From Candidatus Limivivens intestinipullorum (GTDB lineage Bacteria; Bacillota; Clostridia; Lachnospirales; Lachnospiraceae), in the NCBI GenBank assembly GCA_018711185.1, contig DVIQ01000027.1, positions 26,165 to 90,164 on the forward strand: DNA of 64,000 bases, in the 5' to 3' direction. Under the pieces are notes generated by a model. It saw nothing but the letters and a program-made list of their open reading frames with translations. It ran no database searches and was not told the DNA's origin. Positions 40,722 through 47,915 of this stretch are shown one piece after another; position 1 is the first letter of the stretch, and the number at the start of each line of letters is the position of its first letter. A program made the position numbers and the translations under genes.

Positions 40722-42070
40722 TTCGAAAACTGGAAAAACTGCTGTCCGCTCTGATTTTTATCCTGACCCTTTGTCTGGGGTATCAGATCTACCGGCCTTA
40801 TGTACACCGGATGGCGGGGCAGATTACGCAGGCTGTAGTCGGACAGGAGAGCGGCGGGACGGCACAGACGGGAACTGCTCTGGCGGAGGAGATCCCGGAG
40901 GAGGGTCTGCCGGCGTATTATGACGGAAGGGAAACCGGGCGCGCTCCCCAGGTAAAGAACCAGGGAAATCTGGGAACCTGCTGGGCGCTGGCAGCGACTT
41001 CGGCCTTAGAGGCGAATCTGTGTCCGGCAGAGACGTGGTCCTTTTCCGCGGATCATATGTCTATGCAGAACGGCTACGGAAATAATCAGAACGATGGCGG
41101 GGCCTACACCATGGCGATGGCTTACCTGGCGGCCTGGATCGGACCGGTGACGGAGGAGGCGGATCCCTACGGAGACGGATACTCGCCCGACGGGCTTTCT
41201 CCGGTGAAACATGTGCAGGAAATGCATATGATCCGGGATGCCTCTGTGGAAGAGATAAAAAAGGAAGTCTATCTCTACGGAGCGGTTCAGGCCTCGATCT
41301 ACGTGGCTGACGGAAGTCTGGACGCCTCGCCGTATTACAGCAGCGCGAACGATTCTTACCGCTACACCGGCGAGGAGAGCGCAAACCACGATATTTTAAT
41401 TATCGGCTGGGATGACAGCTACCAGGCGGCGAATTTCACGAATCCGCCCTCCGGAAACGGGGCCTTCATCTGTCAGAACAGCTGGGGAAATCAGTTTGGA
41501 GAGAACGGCATTTTTTATGTCTCCTATGAGGACGCGCGTATCTGGGAGACCTGTGTCTCCTACGCGGTTATTGAAAATACGGACAATTACGGGCAGATTT
41601 ATCAGTCTGACCTGTGCGGCTGGGTGGGTCAGATCGGCTACGGCTCCGATACCTGCTATTTCGCCAATGTATATACGCCCACGGGAAACGAGACATTGGA
41701 GGCAGTGGGATTTTACGCCACGGACAGGAATACTTCTTATGAAGTGTATGTGGTGGAGCGCTTCGCGGACACCTCGTCTCTGGTGGTCTGGGAACCGGAT
41801 GTGGCCGGAAGCTTTGAAACGGCGGGATATTATACGGTCCCCTTGGAGGAAACGGTAAGTCTGGCGGCCGGGGAGCCCTTCGCGGTTCTGGTGAAGATCA
41901 CGACGCCGGACAGTCCCTACCCGGTGGCGGCAGAATATCAGGCGGATGAAATGACCCAGAATGTCACCATCGATGACGGCCAGGGCTATATCAGCAATAA
42001 CGGATATCTCTGGACGCGGACAGAGCAGCAGTATGGATGCAATATCTGTCTCAAGGCGTATACCTCATAA
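40721..42070 (+). CDS. C1-family cysteine protease with N-terminal membrane anchor; proposed AUU start
   Basis: 449 aa if started at ATT 40721, seven bases after AGGAGG. The first ATG (40811) would remove 30 residues, RKLEKLLSALIFILTLCLGY and onward, a clear signal anchor. No ATG, GTG or TTG in this frame fits the RBS. The catalytic Gln/Cys in KNQGNLGTCWALAAT, His in ANHDILIIGWD and Asn in QNSWGNQFG are present. The C-terminal half is the lectin-like domain usual for bacterial papain-type enzymes. It probably works outside the membrane on proteins or peptides. The stop codon of the methyltransferase gene overlaps its start. Confidence 0.85.
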   Translation: MRKLEKLLSALIFILTLCLGYQIYRPYVHRMAGQITQAVVGQESGGTAQTGTALAEEIPEEGLPAYYDGRETGRAPQVKNQGNLGTCWALAATSALEANLCPAETWSFSADHMSMQNGYGNNQNDGGAYTMAMAYLAAWIGPVTEEADPYGDGYSPDGLSPVKHVQEMHMIRDASVEEIKKEVYLYGAVQASIYVADGSLDASPYYSSANDSYRYTGEESANHDILIIGWDDSYQAANFTNPPSGNGAFICQNSWGNQFGENGIFYVSYEDARIWETCVSYAVIENTDNYGQIYQSDLCGWVGQIGYGSDTCYFANVYTPTGNETLEAVGFYATDRNTSYEVYVVERFADTSSLVVWEPDVAGSFETAGYYTVPLEETVSLAAGEPFAVLVKITTPDSPYPVAAEYQADEMTQNVTIDDGQGYISNNGYLWTRTEQQYGCNICLKAYTS

Positions 42071-42130
42071 TGGTACGGCAGGTTACGATTCACGGCGAAC
42101 GCCGCGGACAGGAATAAGGAAAGGGTACAA

Positions 42131-42736
42131 ATGGAAAAGAAAATCATTTTCGCGACAGGAAACGAAGGAAAAATGAAGGAGGTCCGCATGATTCTCGCGG
42201 ATCTGGGCGTTCCGGTGCTTTCTCTGAAGGAGGCTGGTATCCATGCGGATATTCAGGAAACCGGGACTTCTTTTGAGGAAAACGCGGCGATCAAGGCTGA
42301 GACGATCTGTAAAATGACAGGGGCTGTGGCGCTGGCGGATGACTCCGGACTGGAAGTGGATTACCTGAACAAGGAGCCGGGAATCTATTCGGCACGCTAC
42401 ATGGGAGAGGATACCTCCTATGATATTAAGAATGCCAATATTATCAGCCGCCTGGAGGGCGTTCCGGAAGAAAAGCGGACCGCCAGATTCGTCTGCGCCA
42501 TCTGCGCGGCGTTTCCGGACGGACGGAAGCTGATAACCAGAGGGACCATCGAAGGAATCATCGGCTATGAGAGCAGGGGGGAAAACGGTTTTGGCTATGA
42601 CCCGATTTTCTGGCTTCCCGAATACCAGTGCAGCACCGCGGAGCTTTCCCCGGAGCTGAAAAATGAGCTGAGCCACAGGGGAAAAGCCCTGCGGGCTGTG
42701 AAGGAGCCTCTGCGCGCATATTTACAGGAGGATTGA
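42131..42736 (+). CDS. rdgB: XTP/dITP diphosphatase
   Basis: 201 aa nucleotide pyrophosphatase of the HAM1 family that removes non-canonical purine NTPs. It has IIFATGNEGKMKEVR at the N terminus, the metal and substrate motifs SFEENAAIKAE, ALADDSGLEVD, and RGENGFGYDPIF with the SHRGKAL motif near the end. The RBS is AAGGAAAGGG. It is followed after three bases by a metallophosphoesterase gene. Confidence 0.94.
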   Translation: MEKKIIFATGNEGKMKEVRMILADLGVPVLSLKEAGIHADIQETGTSFEENAAIKAETICKMTGAVALADDSGLEVDYLNKEPGIYSARYMGEDTSYDIKNANIISRLEGVPEEKRTARFVCAICAAFPDGRKLITRGTIEGIIGYESRGENGFGYDPIFWLPEYQCSTAELSPELKNELSHRGKALRAVKEPLRAYLQED

Positions 42737-42739
42737 GTT

Positions 42740-43219
42740 ATGAAGATATTGATTGTCAGCGATACCCATCGTCACAATAAGAATCTGGAGACGGTTCTGA
42801 AGAAGGTGAGTCCCATAGACTGCCTGATTCATCTGGGAGATGTGGAGGGAAGCGAGGATTACATACGGGAGATTGCCGGGTGTCCCTGTCACATTGTGAG
42901 CGGGAACAATGATTTTTTCTGTGACCTGCCAAGGGAGGAGGAGTTTACCCTGGGGCGGTATCATGTGCTGATTACCCACGGACATTACTACTATGTGTCC
43001 CTGGATACCCAGGAAATCCGCAGGCAGGCTCTTACAAGAGGGGCGGACATCGTGATGTTCGGCCACACGCACCGTCCTCTGCTGGAGATTGGCCGGGATG
43101 TGACCCTGCTGAATCCGGGCAGTCTTTCGTATCCGAGACAGGAAGGACGCAGACCAAGCTTTATTATCATGGAGCTGGATTCCCAGGGGGAAGCGCATTA
43201 TACGATCAATTATCTTTAG
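42740..43219 (+). CDS. YfcE/MJ0936-family metallophosphoesterase
   Basis: 159 aa. It shows ILIVSDTHRHNKN, LIHLGDVEGSED, VSGNNDFF, ITHGHYY and FGHTHRPL, the five metal-binding blocks of the family. The RBS is AGGAGG, and it is coupled to rdgB, an arrangement common in Firmicutes. Substrate unknown. Confidence 0.92.
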   Translation: MKILIVSDTHRHNKNLETVLKKVSPIDCLIHLGDVEGSEDYIREIAGCPCHIVSGNNDFFCDLPREEEFTLGRYHVLITHGHYYYVSLDTQEIRRQALTRGADIVMFGHTHRPLLEIGRDVTLLNPGSLSYPRQEGRRPSFIIMELDSQGEAHYTINYL

Positions 43220-43267
43220 AAATGGCGGAGCAGATCTGTGAGGGGCTGCAGCTTTCGGGTTGCAGCC

Positions 43268-43308
43268 CCGTCTGCGCATATGCCGCATAGACTGCAGGAA
43301 CGTGATCT
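43268..43308 (+). repeat. Partial dispersed element (first hairpin and spacer)
   Basis: CCGTCTGCGCATATGCCGCATAGACTGCAGGAACGTGAT resembles the interior of the full element without its terminal arms. Confidence 0.5.
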
Positions 43309-43395
43309 TGAAACGGTCTCTAATGGTTCGGCATTGAGCGTTTTATCTGCAAATTTTTTAAACGTGATTTTTTGCAAAAAAAAATAAAAAAGTTG

Positions 43396-43424
43396 TTGAC
43401 ATTTGGATTTGACTGTAATATAAT
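43396..43424 (+). promoter_or_regulatory. Consensus sigma-A promoter of the tRNA cluster
   Basis: TTGACA, 17 bases, TATAAT, a perfect match, about 45 bases before the first tRNA. Confidence 0.9.
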
Positions 43425-43468
43425 ATGTCTTGCGTCAGGGCGAGAACAGAGCAGAACGTGAGTAAAAC

Positions 43469-43543
43469 CGGGGTGTGGCTCAGCTTGGCTAGAGCGCCTG
43501 GTTTGGGACCAGGAGGTCGCAGGTTCGAATCCTGTCACCCCGA
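43469..43543 (+). tRNA. tRNA-Pro (TGG)
   Basis: Acceptor CGGGGTG/CACCCCG, anticodon loop TTTGGGA, T-loop GTTCGAATC, CCA not encoded. Confidence 0.95.
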
Positions 43544-43566
43544 TGCCAAATTTTATATCATGTTAT

Positions 43567-43637
43567 GCGGGTGTAGTTCAATGGTAGAACACCAGCCTTC
43601 CAAGCTGGATACGTGGGTTCGATTCCCATCACCCGCT
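43567..43637 (+). tRNA. tRNA-Gly (TCC)
   Basis: Acceptor GCGGGTG/CACCCGC, anticodon loop CTTCCAA, T-loop GTTCGATTC. Confidence 0.95.
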
Positions 43638-43641
43638 TTTT

Positions 43642-43715
<74 letters not shown>

Positions 43716-43741
43716 TTTTACATGCAACCATGTAAAGATAT

Positions 43742-43816
43742 GGTGGGTATAGCGCAGTTGGTTAGCGCGCCAGATTGTGGCTCTGGAGGCCTAGGGTTCG
43801 AATCCCTATATCCACC
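43742..43816 (+). tRNA. tRNA-His (GTG)
   Basis: Acceptor GTGGGTA/TATCCAC preceded by an extra G facing the discriminator C, the G-1:C73 pair of His tRNA. Anticodon loop TTGTGGC. Confidence 0.95.
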
Positions 43817-43822
43817 CTTTCC

Positions 43823-43894
43823 TGGGCTATCGCCAAGCGGTAAGGCACAGGACTTTGACTCCTGCATTCGCTGGTTCGAATCCAGCTAGTCCAG
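43823..43894 (+). tRNA. tRNA-Gln (TTG)
   Basis: Acceptor TGGGCTA/TAGTCCA, anticodon loop CTTTGAC, T-loop GTTCGAATC. Confidence 0.93.
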
Positions 43895-43962
43895 CTTGGC
43901 ATGAGCTGGTTACAGTGGATCATCTGACGCCAGCGTGCCGCAGAAATTATATTCTATTATAT

Positions 43963-44035
43963 GGGGTATTAGCTCAGTCGGTAGAGCACTTGACTTTTAA
44001 TCAAGTTGTCCGGGGTTCGAATCCCCGATGCCTCA
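43963..44035 (+). tRNA. tRNA-Lys (TTT)
   Basis: Acceptor GGGGTAT/ATGCCTC, anticodon loop CTTTTAA in CTTGA/TCAAG. Confidence 0.95.
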
Positions 44036-44043
44036 TTTATCGG

Positions 44044-44089
44044 AACCGCAGAAATCCAGTGTTTAACAGGATTTCTGCGGTTTTTCTCT
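44044..44089 (+). terminator. Terminator of the tRNA cluster
   Basis: ACCGCAGAAATCC pairs with GGATTTCTGCGGT across an 11-base loop, then TTTTCTCTT. Confidence 0.88.
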
Positions 44090-44156
44090 TCTTCACGGCT
44101 GCCCTGCGATAACGCAGTGTTTCGGGGGAACGTACTTTTTAACAGAGTATATGGCA

Positions 44157-44186
44157 TAAAAATACGGGAGTCAGCGACTCCCGTAT
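44157..44186 (-). terminator. Terminator of the XRE-regulator gene
   Basis: On minus, ATACGGGAGTC-GCT-GACTCCCGTAT then TTTTA. Confidence 0.8.
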
Positions 44187-44187
44187 C

Positions 44188-44439
44188 CTATTGATTGCGT
44201 TCTAACAACCTCGCCGGCTCTACCTCCAAAGCCTTTGCCAGTCTGAACAATACCTCCAGCGAAAAAACCTTTATCATATTTGGAGCTTCGATCGCGCTTA
44301 AAAAGGAACGGCTGATGTCGGATTTTTCTGCAAGCTGCTCCTGCGTTAAGCCGGCTTTTCTGCGATAATAGGTGATGTTGAGAGCAATTTGATAGTAGTA
44401 GTCTTTGTTCTCAAAGCTCAATTCTTTTCTTCTTGACAT
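44188..44439 (-). CDS. XRE-family helix-turn-helix regulator
   Basis: 83 aa. The HTH is readable as NITYYRRKAGLTQEQLAEKSDISRSFLSAIE, followed by FSLEVLFRLAKALEVEPARLL. The second ATG (44439) has AGGAGG six bases upstream and is preferred over 44445. DNA-binding only, no effector domain. It is monocistronic between two tRNA loci, a place where integrated elements often leave such genes, but no integrase or attachment sites were seen. Confidence 0.88.
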   Translation of the reverse strand: MSRRKELSFENKDYYYQIALNITYYRRKAGLTQEQLAEKSDISRSFLSAIEAPNMIKVFSLEVLFRLAKALEVEPARLLERNQ

Positions 44440-44579
44440 AGGCATCCTCCTATCTTTTTATGTTGGTGCTCCATTTATAAAAAGCATAAACTATCTAATG
44501 AAATATTACTACATTCTATCAGAAAATAAAATGAAAACTTTGCCCGTGTTCCGCGGCCGTGAAAAATCCGGCGGGGTAC

Positions 44580-44609
44580 TTGACAAAAGAAAAGCAAATC
44601 CGCTATAAT
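44580..44609 (+). promoter_or_regulatory. Promoter of the tRNA-Leu transcript
   Basis: TTGACA, 18 bases, TATAAT, with about 140 nt between it and the tRNA. That leader contains a hairpin built from GCAAACC/GGGTTTGC and holds no RBS-backed ORF. Confidence 0.7.
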
Positions 44610-44753
44610 CATAGACGCTGCGAAAGACAGTGCGGCAAACCTTATCAGCAAAGCTGATTTTCATGGGTTTGCGAATCGTGACTGGGAAGGTACTGAACAG
44701 TTGCGAAGAGAGACAGAACGGGTTACGCAAAGCGGAGACCGTGCCTGTGCCTG

Positions 44754-44833
44754 GCGGACATGGCGGAATTGGCAGACGCGCTGGTTTTAGGTGCCAGTGG
44801 GCAACCGTGTGGGTTCGAGTCCCACTGTCCGCA
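44754..44833 (+). tRNA. tRNA-Leu (TAG)
   Basis: Acceptor GCGGACA/TGTCCGC, anticodon loop TTTAGGT, class II variable arm TGGGCAACCGTG, T-loop GTTCGAGTC. Confidence 0.93.
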
Positions 44834-44841
44834 GAATAGCA

Positions 44842-44889
44842 GGGCGCTGATTTTGATTGGTGAGTAATCATGATCGGCGTCCTTTTGTT
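44842..44889 (+). terminator. Terminator after tRNA-Leu
   Basis: GGGCGCTGAT.. pairs with ATCGGCGTCC across a long stem with inner TGATT/AATCA, then TTTTG. Confidence 0.65.
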
Positions 44890-44954
44890 TGCTGTAAAAG
44901 TTCGCCGGCGGAGGACGTTTGGGATAATCAAAATCTTACAAGGGGGAGATACGG

Positions 44955-46046
44955 ATGTCGGAAGAACAGCTGATTGCTCTTTTTCACAAAGAAAAACCTT
45001 CCGAATATACGCTCAAGAGCATTCGTCTTGAGGACGAGGACAGCAGATGGATTCTATCTGTCTGTTTTGGAAAGGAAAGATATGTAATTAAAATCGCGTC
45101 AAATGGGTTCACCACATCCCAGAGGGTAAACGGATGGGTGAATATCATTGGGGAATATAAAAAAATGGGATATTACAGCCCGGCTATATTGGCGAGCCTG
45201 TCTGGACGCTATGCGGAGGAAGGACGGTTTAATGGAAAAGACTGCGTGATCTGGGAGGAGGAATACGCGAAATATCCGCTCAGGGATGCCCTTGACAAAA
45301 CGGTTTACACAGGGGAAAACGGGATGTATGTGTATCATGACGAGGTCCTGGAATTCCTTGGGAGAATCGGGGAAAAGCATTTTTCAAACGTTCCTTATCC
45401 TTCCGGCTGGGTTCGCCTGGAGCCTTTTGGTTCGGACGAGACGACGGACGAGGTATCCCAGTGCGTTGAGACTTTCGGGGAGCTGGTAAAAGAAAAAACT
45501 CCGGATTTTCTTCCGCGGTGGGAACGCGTCCGTTCCCTGTTCGAGGAGAACAAACGGAAGCTGGCGGAGATTTATGGAAATCTGCCGACCTCTGTTTTCC
45601 AGGCGGATGAGGACGGAAATAATCTGGTTTTGAATGAAAGCGGCCATTTTCTTGGGGTAATCGACTATAACCTTGCGGGTAAGGATGTGGTTATCAACCG
45701 TTTCTTTTCCGAAATTTTGTTTGGATACAGCTACCACCGGAAAGAGACGGAGAATCCGAAGCTGCTGCCGGGATTAAATCTGGAAACGCAGGAGTCGGTT
45801 ATTGAGATTTTGCTGAATTCGCTGAGAAAACTGAGGAAGTACTATACATTCAGCGAGGCGGAAGTGAGGGCCGCGCCGTATTTGTTTAAATATATTTCCT
45901 GCGTTGAGTACAGGCAGATCGAGGCGCTGGAAAACTATTCGGATGACCCGGAGATGCTTCGCCAGCTTTTTGATTTTATAGAGTGGGAGCTGAAAAGGGA
46001 AGACATTGATTTTCGCGAAGCGATGCTGAGTGAAAACGGAATTTAA
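44955..46046 (+). CDS. Protein-kinase-fold phosphotransferase (APH-like)
   Basis: 363 aa. The C-terminal half carries a kinase-like catalytic block, FQADEDGNNLVL, in place of the usual HGDxxxxN, followed by the metal-binding VIDYNLAG. The catalytic Asp and the following Asn are kept while the His is changed to Gln. The N-terminal lobe is not typical for antibiotic kinases. Substrate unknown; small-molecule or sugar phosphorylation is possible, as is a non-catalytic role. The RBS is AAGGGGGAG. It stands alone. Confidence 0.65.
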   Translation: MSEEQLIALFHKEKPSEYTLKSIRLEDEDSRWILSVCFGKERYVIKIASNGFTTSQRVNGWVNIIGEYKKMGYYSPAILASLSGRYAEEGRFNGKDCVIWEEEYAKYPLRDALDKTVYTGENGMYVYHDEVLEFLGRIGEKHFSNVPYPSGWVRLEPFGSDETTDEVSQCVETFGELVKEKTPDFLPRWERVRSLFEENKRKLAEIYGNLPTSVFQADEDGNNLVLNESGHFLGVIDYNLAGKDVVINRFFSEILFGYSYHRKETENPKLLPGLNLETQESVIEILLNSLRKLRKYYTFSEAEVRAAPYLFKYISCVEYRQIEALENYSDDPEMLRQLFDFIEWELKREDIDFREAMLSENGI

Positions 46047-46116
46047 GAGAACGGGAGAGGGCACCGGGAAGGCGCCCTCTTGCCGCATAGGGAAAACGAG
46101 AAAGAGTCCGCAGACT

Positions 46117-47205
46117 TTACGGACTGCACCGCTTGCAGGGTTCATACCCCTGGGCGATCAGCTCCTCTCTAGTCCCGGTAAAGTCCAGGCGGTTTTTGCT
46201 GCTCATCTGGTCAACGGAGCTGCAGGAGGGAAGATGGAATTTCCCGGAGTTCGTATTTACAACGTAGGAAACGGCATCTTCTGATGGGGCAGGAGATTCT
46301 GTGGCGGAGACGGATTCGGAAGCGTCCAAAGCAGCCTTTGGGCTTTCGTCTCCGGAGGAATAATCGTTGCATGGATCAATATTCCAGGTTATGCCGCTCC
46401 CTGCGGAGAAGGCGACGAGATCTCCCTGGATGTCGGTGCGAAACACGGGGATTTCCATGGAGGCAAGCTTTTCCATGGTCTCTTCGTGGGGATGGCCGTA
46501 GTCATTTCCTGTTCCGCAGGAGATTACGCACCAGGAGGGCAAGGCGGCTTCCAACAGATCCCAGGAGGTGGAGGTGGCGCTTCCGTGGTGGCCGGCGCAG
46601 AGAACGTCGCAGGAAAGGTCTTCGCCTGCGGAGAGCATTTCCTCCTCGCATTCCATGGGCGCGTCACCTGTCAGAAGGAAAGAATCCTCGCCGTTTTCCA
46701 CCTTGACTACGATGGAATAGCTGTTGCTGTCGGCGTAGTTTTCGGAACAGGGACCGAGGACAGTAAGCTGCGCGCCTCCAAGAGGGAAGGTGCTGCCTAT
46801 CTGGGGCTGGATGATTTCTTTGCCCTGGGCATTCGCGGCCTCCACAAAGGCTTCGTAAACACGGGTATCCTTGCTGTCGTCTTTGGGGCCCCAGATCTGG
46901 CCGGCGGGAAAGACGTTCAAAGCGCCCACGACGCCGTTTAAGTGGTCCGCGTCATAGTGGGAGGCAATCACGTAGTCCAGGGAGTCTACACCTTGTTCCT
47001 GGAGATGGGACACCACCCTGGACGAGTAATCCCGATCCCCGCCGTCGTAAAGGGCGTAGTGCCCATCGCAGGATAGAAGGACTGAAAGGCCCTGGCCCAC
47101 GTCCAGAAAACAAACTTCCAGATTTCCTGCCGCGGAGGCAGCCATGGAAAATAGGAAGGCAAATAGCAGAAAACACAGGGAAGCCAAAGATTTTCGCAGT
47201 TTCAT
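46117..47205 (-). CDS. Secreted ComEC-like metallo-beta-lactamase-fold hydrolase
   Basis: 362 aa. A signal peptide (KSLASLCFLLFAFLFSMAASA) is followed by a ComEC/Rec2-type MBL domain with FLDVGQGLSVLL, the ligand motif SHYDADHLNG, LLTGDA and GHHGSATST. A Ser/Pro-rich linker leads to a small C-terminal domain, VNTNSGKFHLPSCSSVDQM and ending YEPCKRCSP, a Cys-pair motif similar to Ada-type and nuclease-associated metal-binding tails. It is extracellular, likely a DNA or nucleotide hydrolase helping DNA use or uptake, but no competence genes are near. Confidence 0.85.
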   Translation of the reverse strand: MKLRKSLASLCFLLFAFLFSMAASAAGNLEVCFLDVGQGLSVLLSCDGHYALYDGGDRDYSSRVVSHLQEQGVDSLDYVIASHYDADHLNGVVGALNVFPAGQIWGPKDDSKDTRVYEAFVEAANAQGKEIIQPQIGSTFPLGGAQLTVLGPCSENYADSNSYSIVVKVENGEDSFLLTGDAPMECEEEMLSAGEDLSCDVLCAGHHGSATSTSWDLLEAALPSWCVISCGTGNDYGHPHEETMEKLASMEIPVFRTDIQGDLVAFSAGSGITWNIDPCNDYSSGDESPKAALDASESVSATESPAPSEDAVSYVVNTNSGKFHLPSCSSVDQMSSKNRLDFTGTREELIAQGYEPCKRCSP

Positions 47206-47390
47206 AGTGATTCTCCTTTGTAATTTGACGTATATTCATTTTATCACAAATAGGTGTTCGGTTCACTGCTTTTTTGCGGAAGTTTGCCGCTGATCGGGCG
47301 CGGGAATTCCTGGATGCCGCGGCAGAATCACAATCATTTTTTGTTCGAAAAAAAGTACATAAATTCAGGCAAGAAAGATTTGTTAAAGTC
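47206..47390. other. Intergenic stretch without recognised gene
   Basis: Spacer between the divergently oriented secreted hydrolase and the fhs promoter. AT-rich; no ORF with an RBS or RNA motif was recognised. Confidence 0.5.
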
Positions 47391-47419
47391 TTGACAAAAC
47401 AAAAAAAGTGCGGTATAGT
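47391..47419 (+). promoter_or_regulatory. Promoter of fhs
   Basis: TTGACA, 17 bases, TATAGT, followed by about 490 nt of leader with two riboswitch-like domains. Confidence 0.8.
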
Positions 47420-47438
47420 TATACCAACATATGAAAAA

Positions 47439-47516
47439 GGTTCTGGCTGCTGACGGAGTTTTCGTGGAGCACCACGGTGCGGTCAGGATAATATGTGAGG
47501 TCGGCCGTCTGGACAG
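47439..47516 (+). ncRNA. ZTP (pfl) riboswitch
   Basis: A CTGAC...GTCAG stem encloses GTGG-AGCA-CCAC (47450-47486), followed after a linker by CCGTCTGGACA (47505-47515), a match to the invariant CCGCCUGGGCA motif with two changes that keep a base pair (C:G to U:A). Location upstream of fhs is typical of this class, which senses ZTP, a purine precursor accumulating when 10-formyl-THF is short. The 3' motif overlaps a terminator stem. Confidence 0.7.
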
Positions 47517-47548
47517 CATTCAGCTTTGACGGATGTTGTCTTTTTTTT
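47512..47548 (+). terminator. Riboswitch-controlled terminator 1
   Basis: GACAGCATTC pairs (with G-U) with GGATGTTGTC, then T8. The 5' arm includes the end of the ZTP motif, so ligand binding should prevent termination. Confidence 0.75.
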
Positions 47549-47570
47549 CAAATAAATACTGAAGAAAAGT

Positions 47571-47596
47571 GTAACTGAAAAGTTTTTGACAGTTAC
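47571..47596 (+). promoter_or_regulatory. Inverted repeat between the two riboswitches
   Basis: GTAACTG and CAGTTAC, 12 bases apart, around TTTTTGACA. It could form an RNA hairpin or bind a protein. A promoter here is unlikely because its -10 would cut into the THF aptamer. Confidence 0.35.
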
Positions 47597-47609
47597 AAAA
47601 AGCTTTCAT

Positions 47610-47699
47610 GTAGAGTAGATGTCGTGCGTAAAGTGTCATAGGATGGGAAGACTTCCTGTGAACGAAGGCAGTGCCGCGTCACGAGATCGCTTCCGCTAC
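47610..47699 (+). ncRNA. THF (tetrahydrofolate) riboswitch
   Basis: About 90 nt. It follows the class I THF consensus: P1 GUAG/CUAC, GAGTAGATG, GCGTAAAGTGT, GGATGGGA, AACGAAGG, CCGCGTCACGAGAT and TTCCGC, in the same order and spacing as the known folT and fhs aptamers. Folate binding would reduce fhs expression. A long imperfect stem-loop downstream (47776-47847, GCGCAGCAT...ATGCTGTGCGC) and AAGTGC-CTTT-GCACTT (47861-47876) may form the expression platform. Confidence 0.8.
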
Positions 47700-47915
47700 T
47701 GCGTAGACTTTTGTGGGTACAGTGTGAAACAGAGGCTTTATGCTTTTTGACCGTTTCATTTGCTGTCCAAGATTGTTGCGCAGCATTTTTTTACCCTTTT
47801 TTAGGAAATACAGATAAAAAGAGATGTAAAAAGAATGCTGTGCGCAGTAAAAATGGGAGTAAGTGCCTTTGCACTTCATTTAAAAATGTTCCACTATGAA
47901 AGGAGATTATGAAAC

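Noticed and set aside
44630..44839. Plus-strand ORF over tRNA-Leu
   Set aside because: It reads through the tRNA gene and has no RBS.
47586..47616. Second fhs promoter (TTGACA at 47586 with TAGAGT at 47611)
   Set aside because: The spacer would be 19 bases and the -10 falls on the first stem of the THF aptamer, so the aptamer could not be transcribed whole. The upstream promoter at 47391 explains the leader better.
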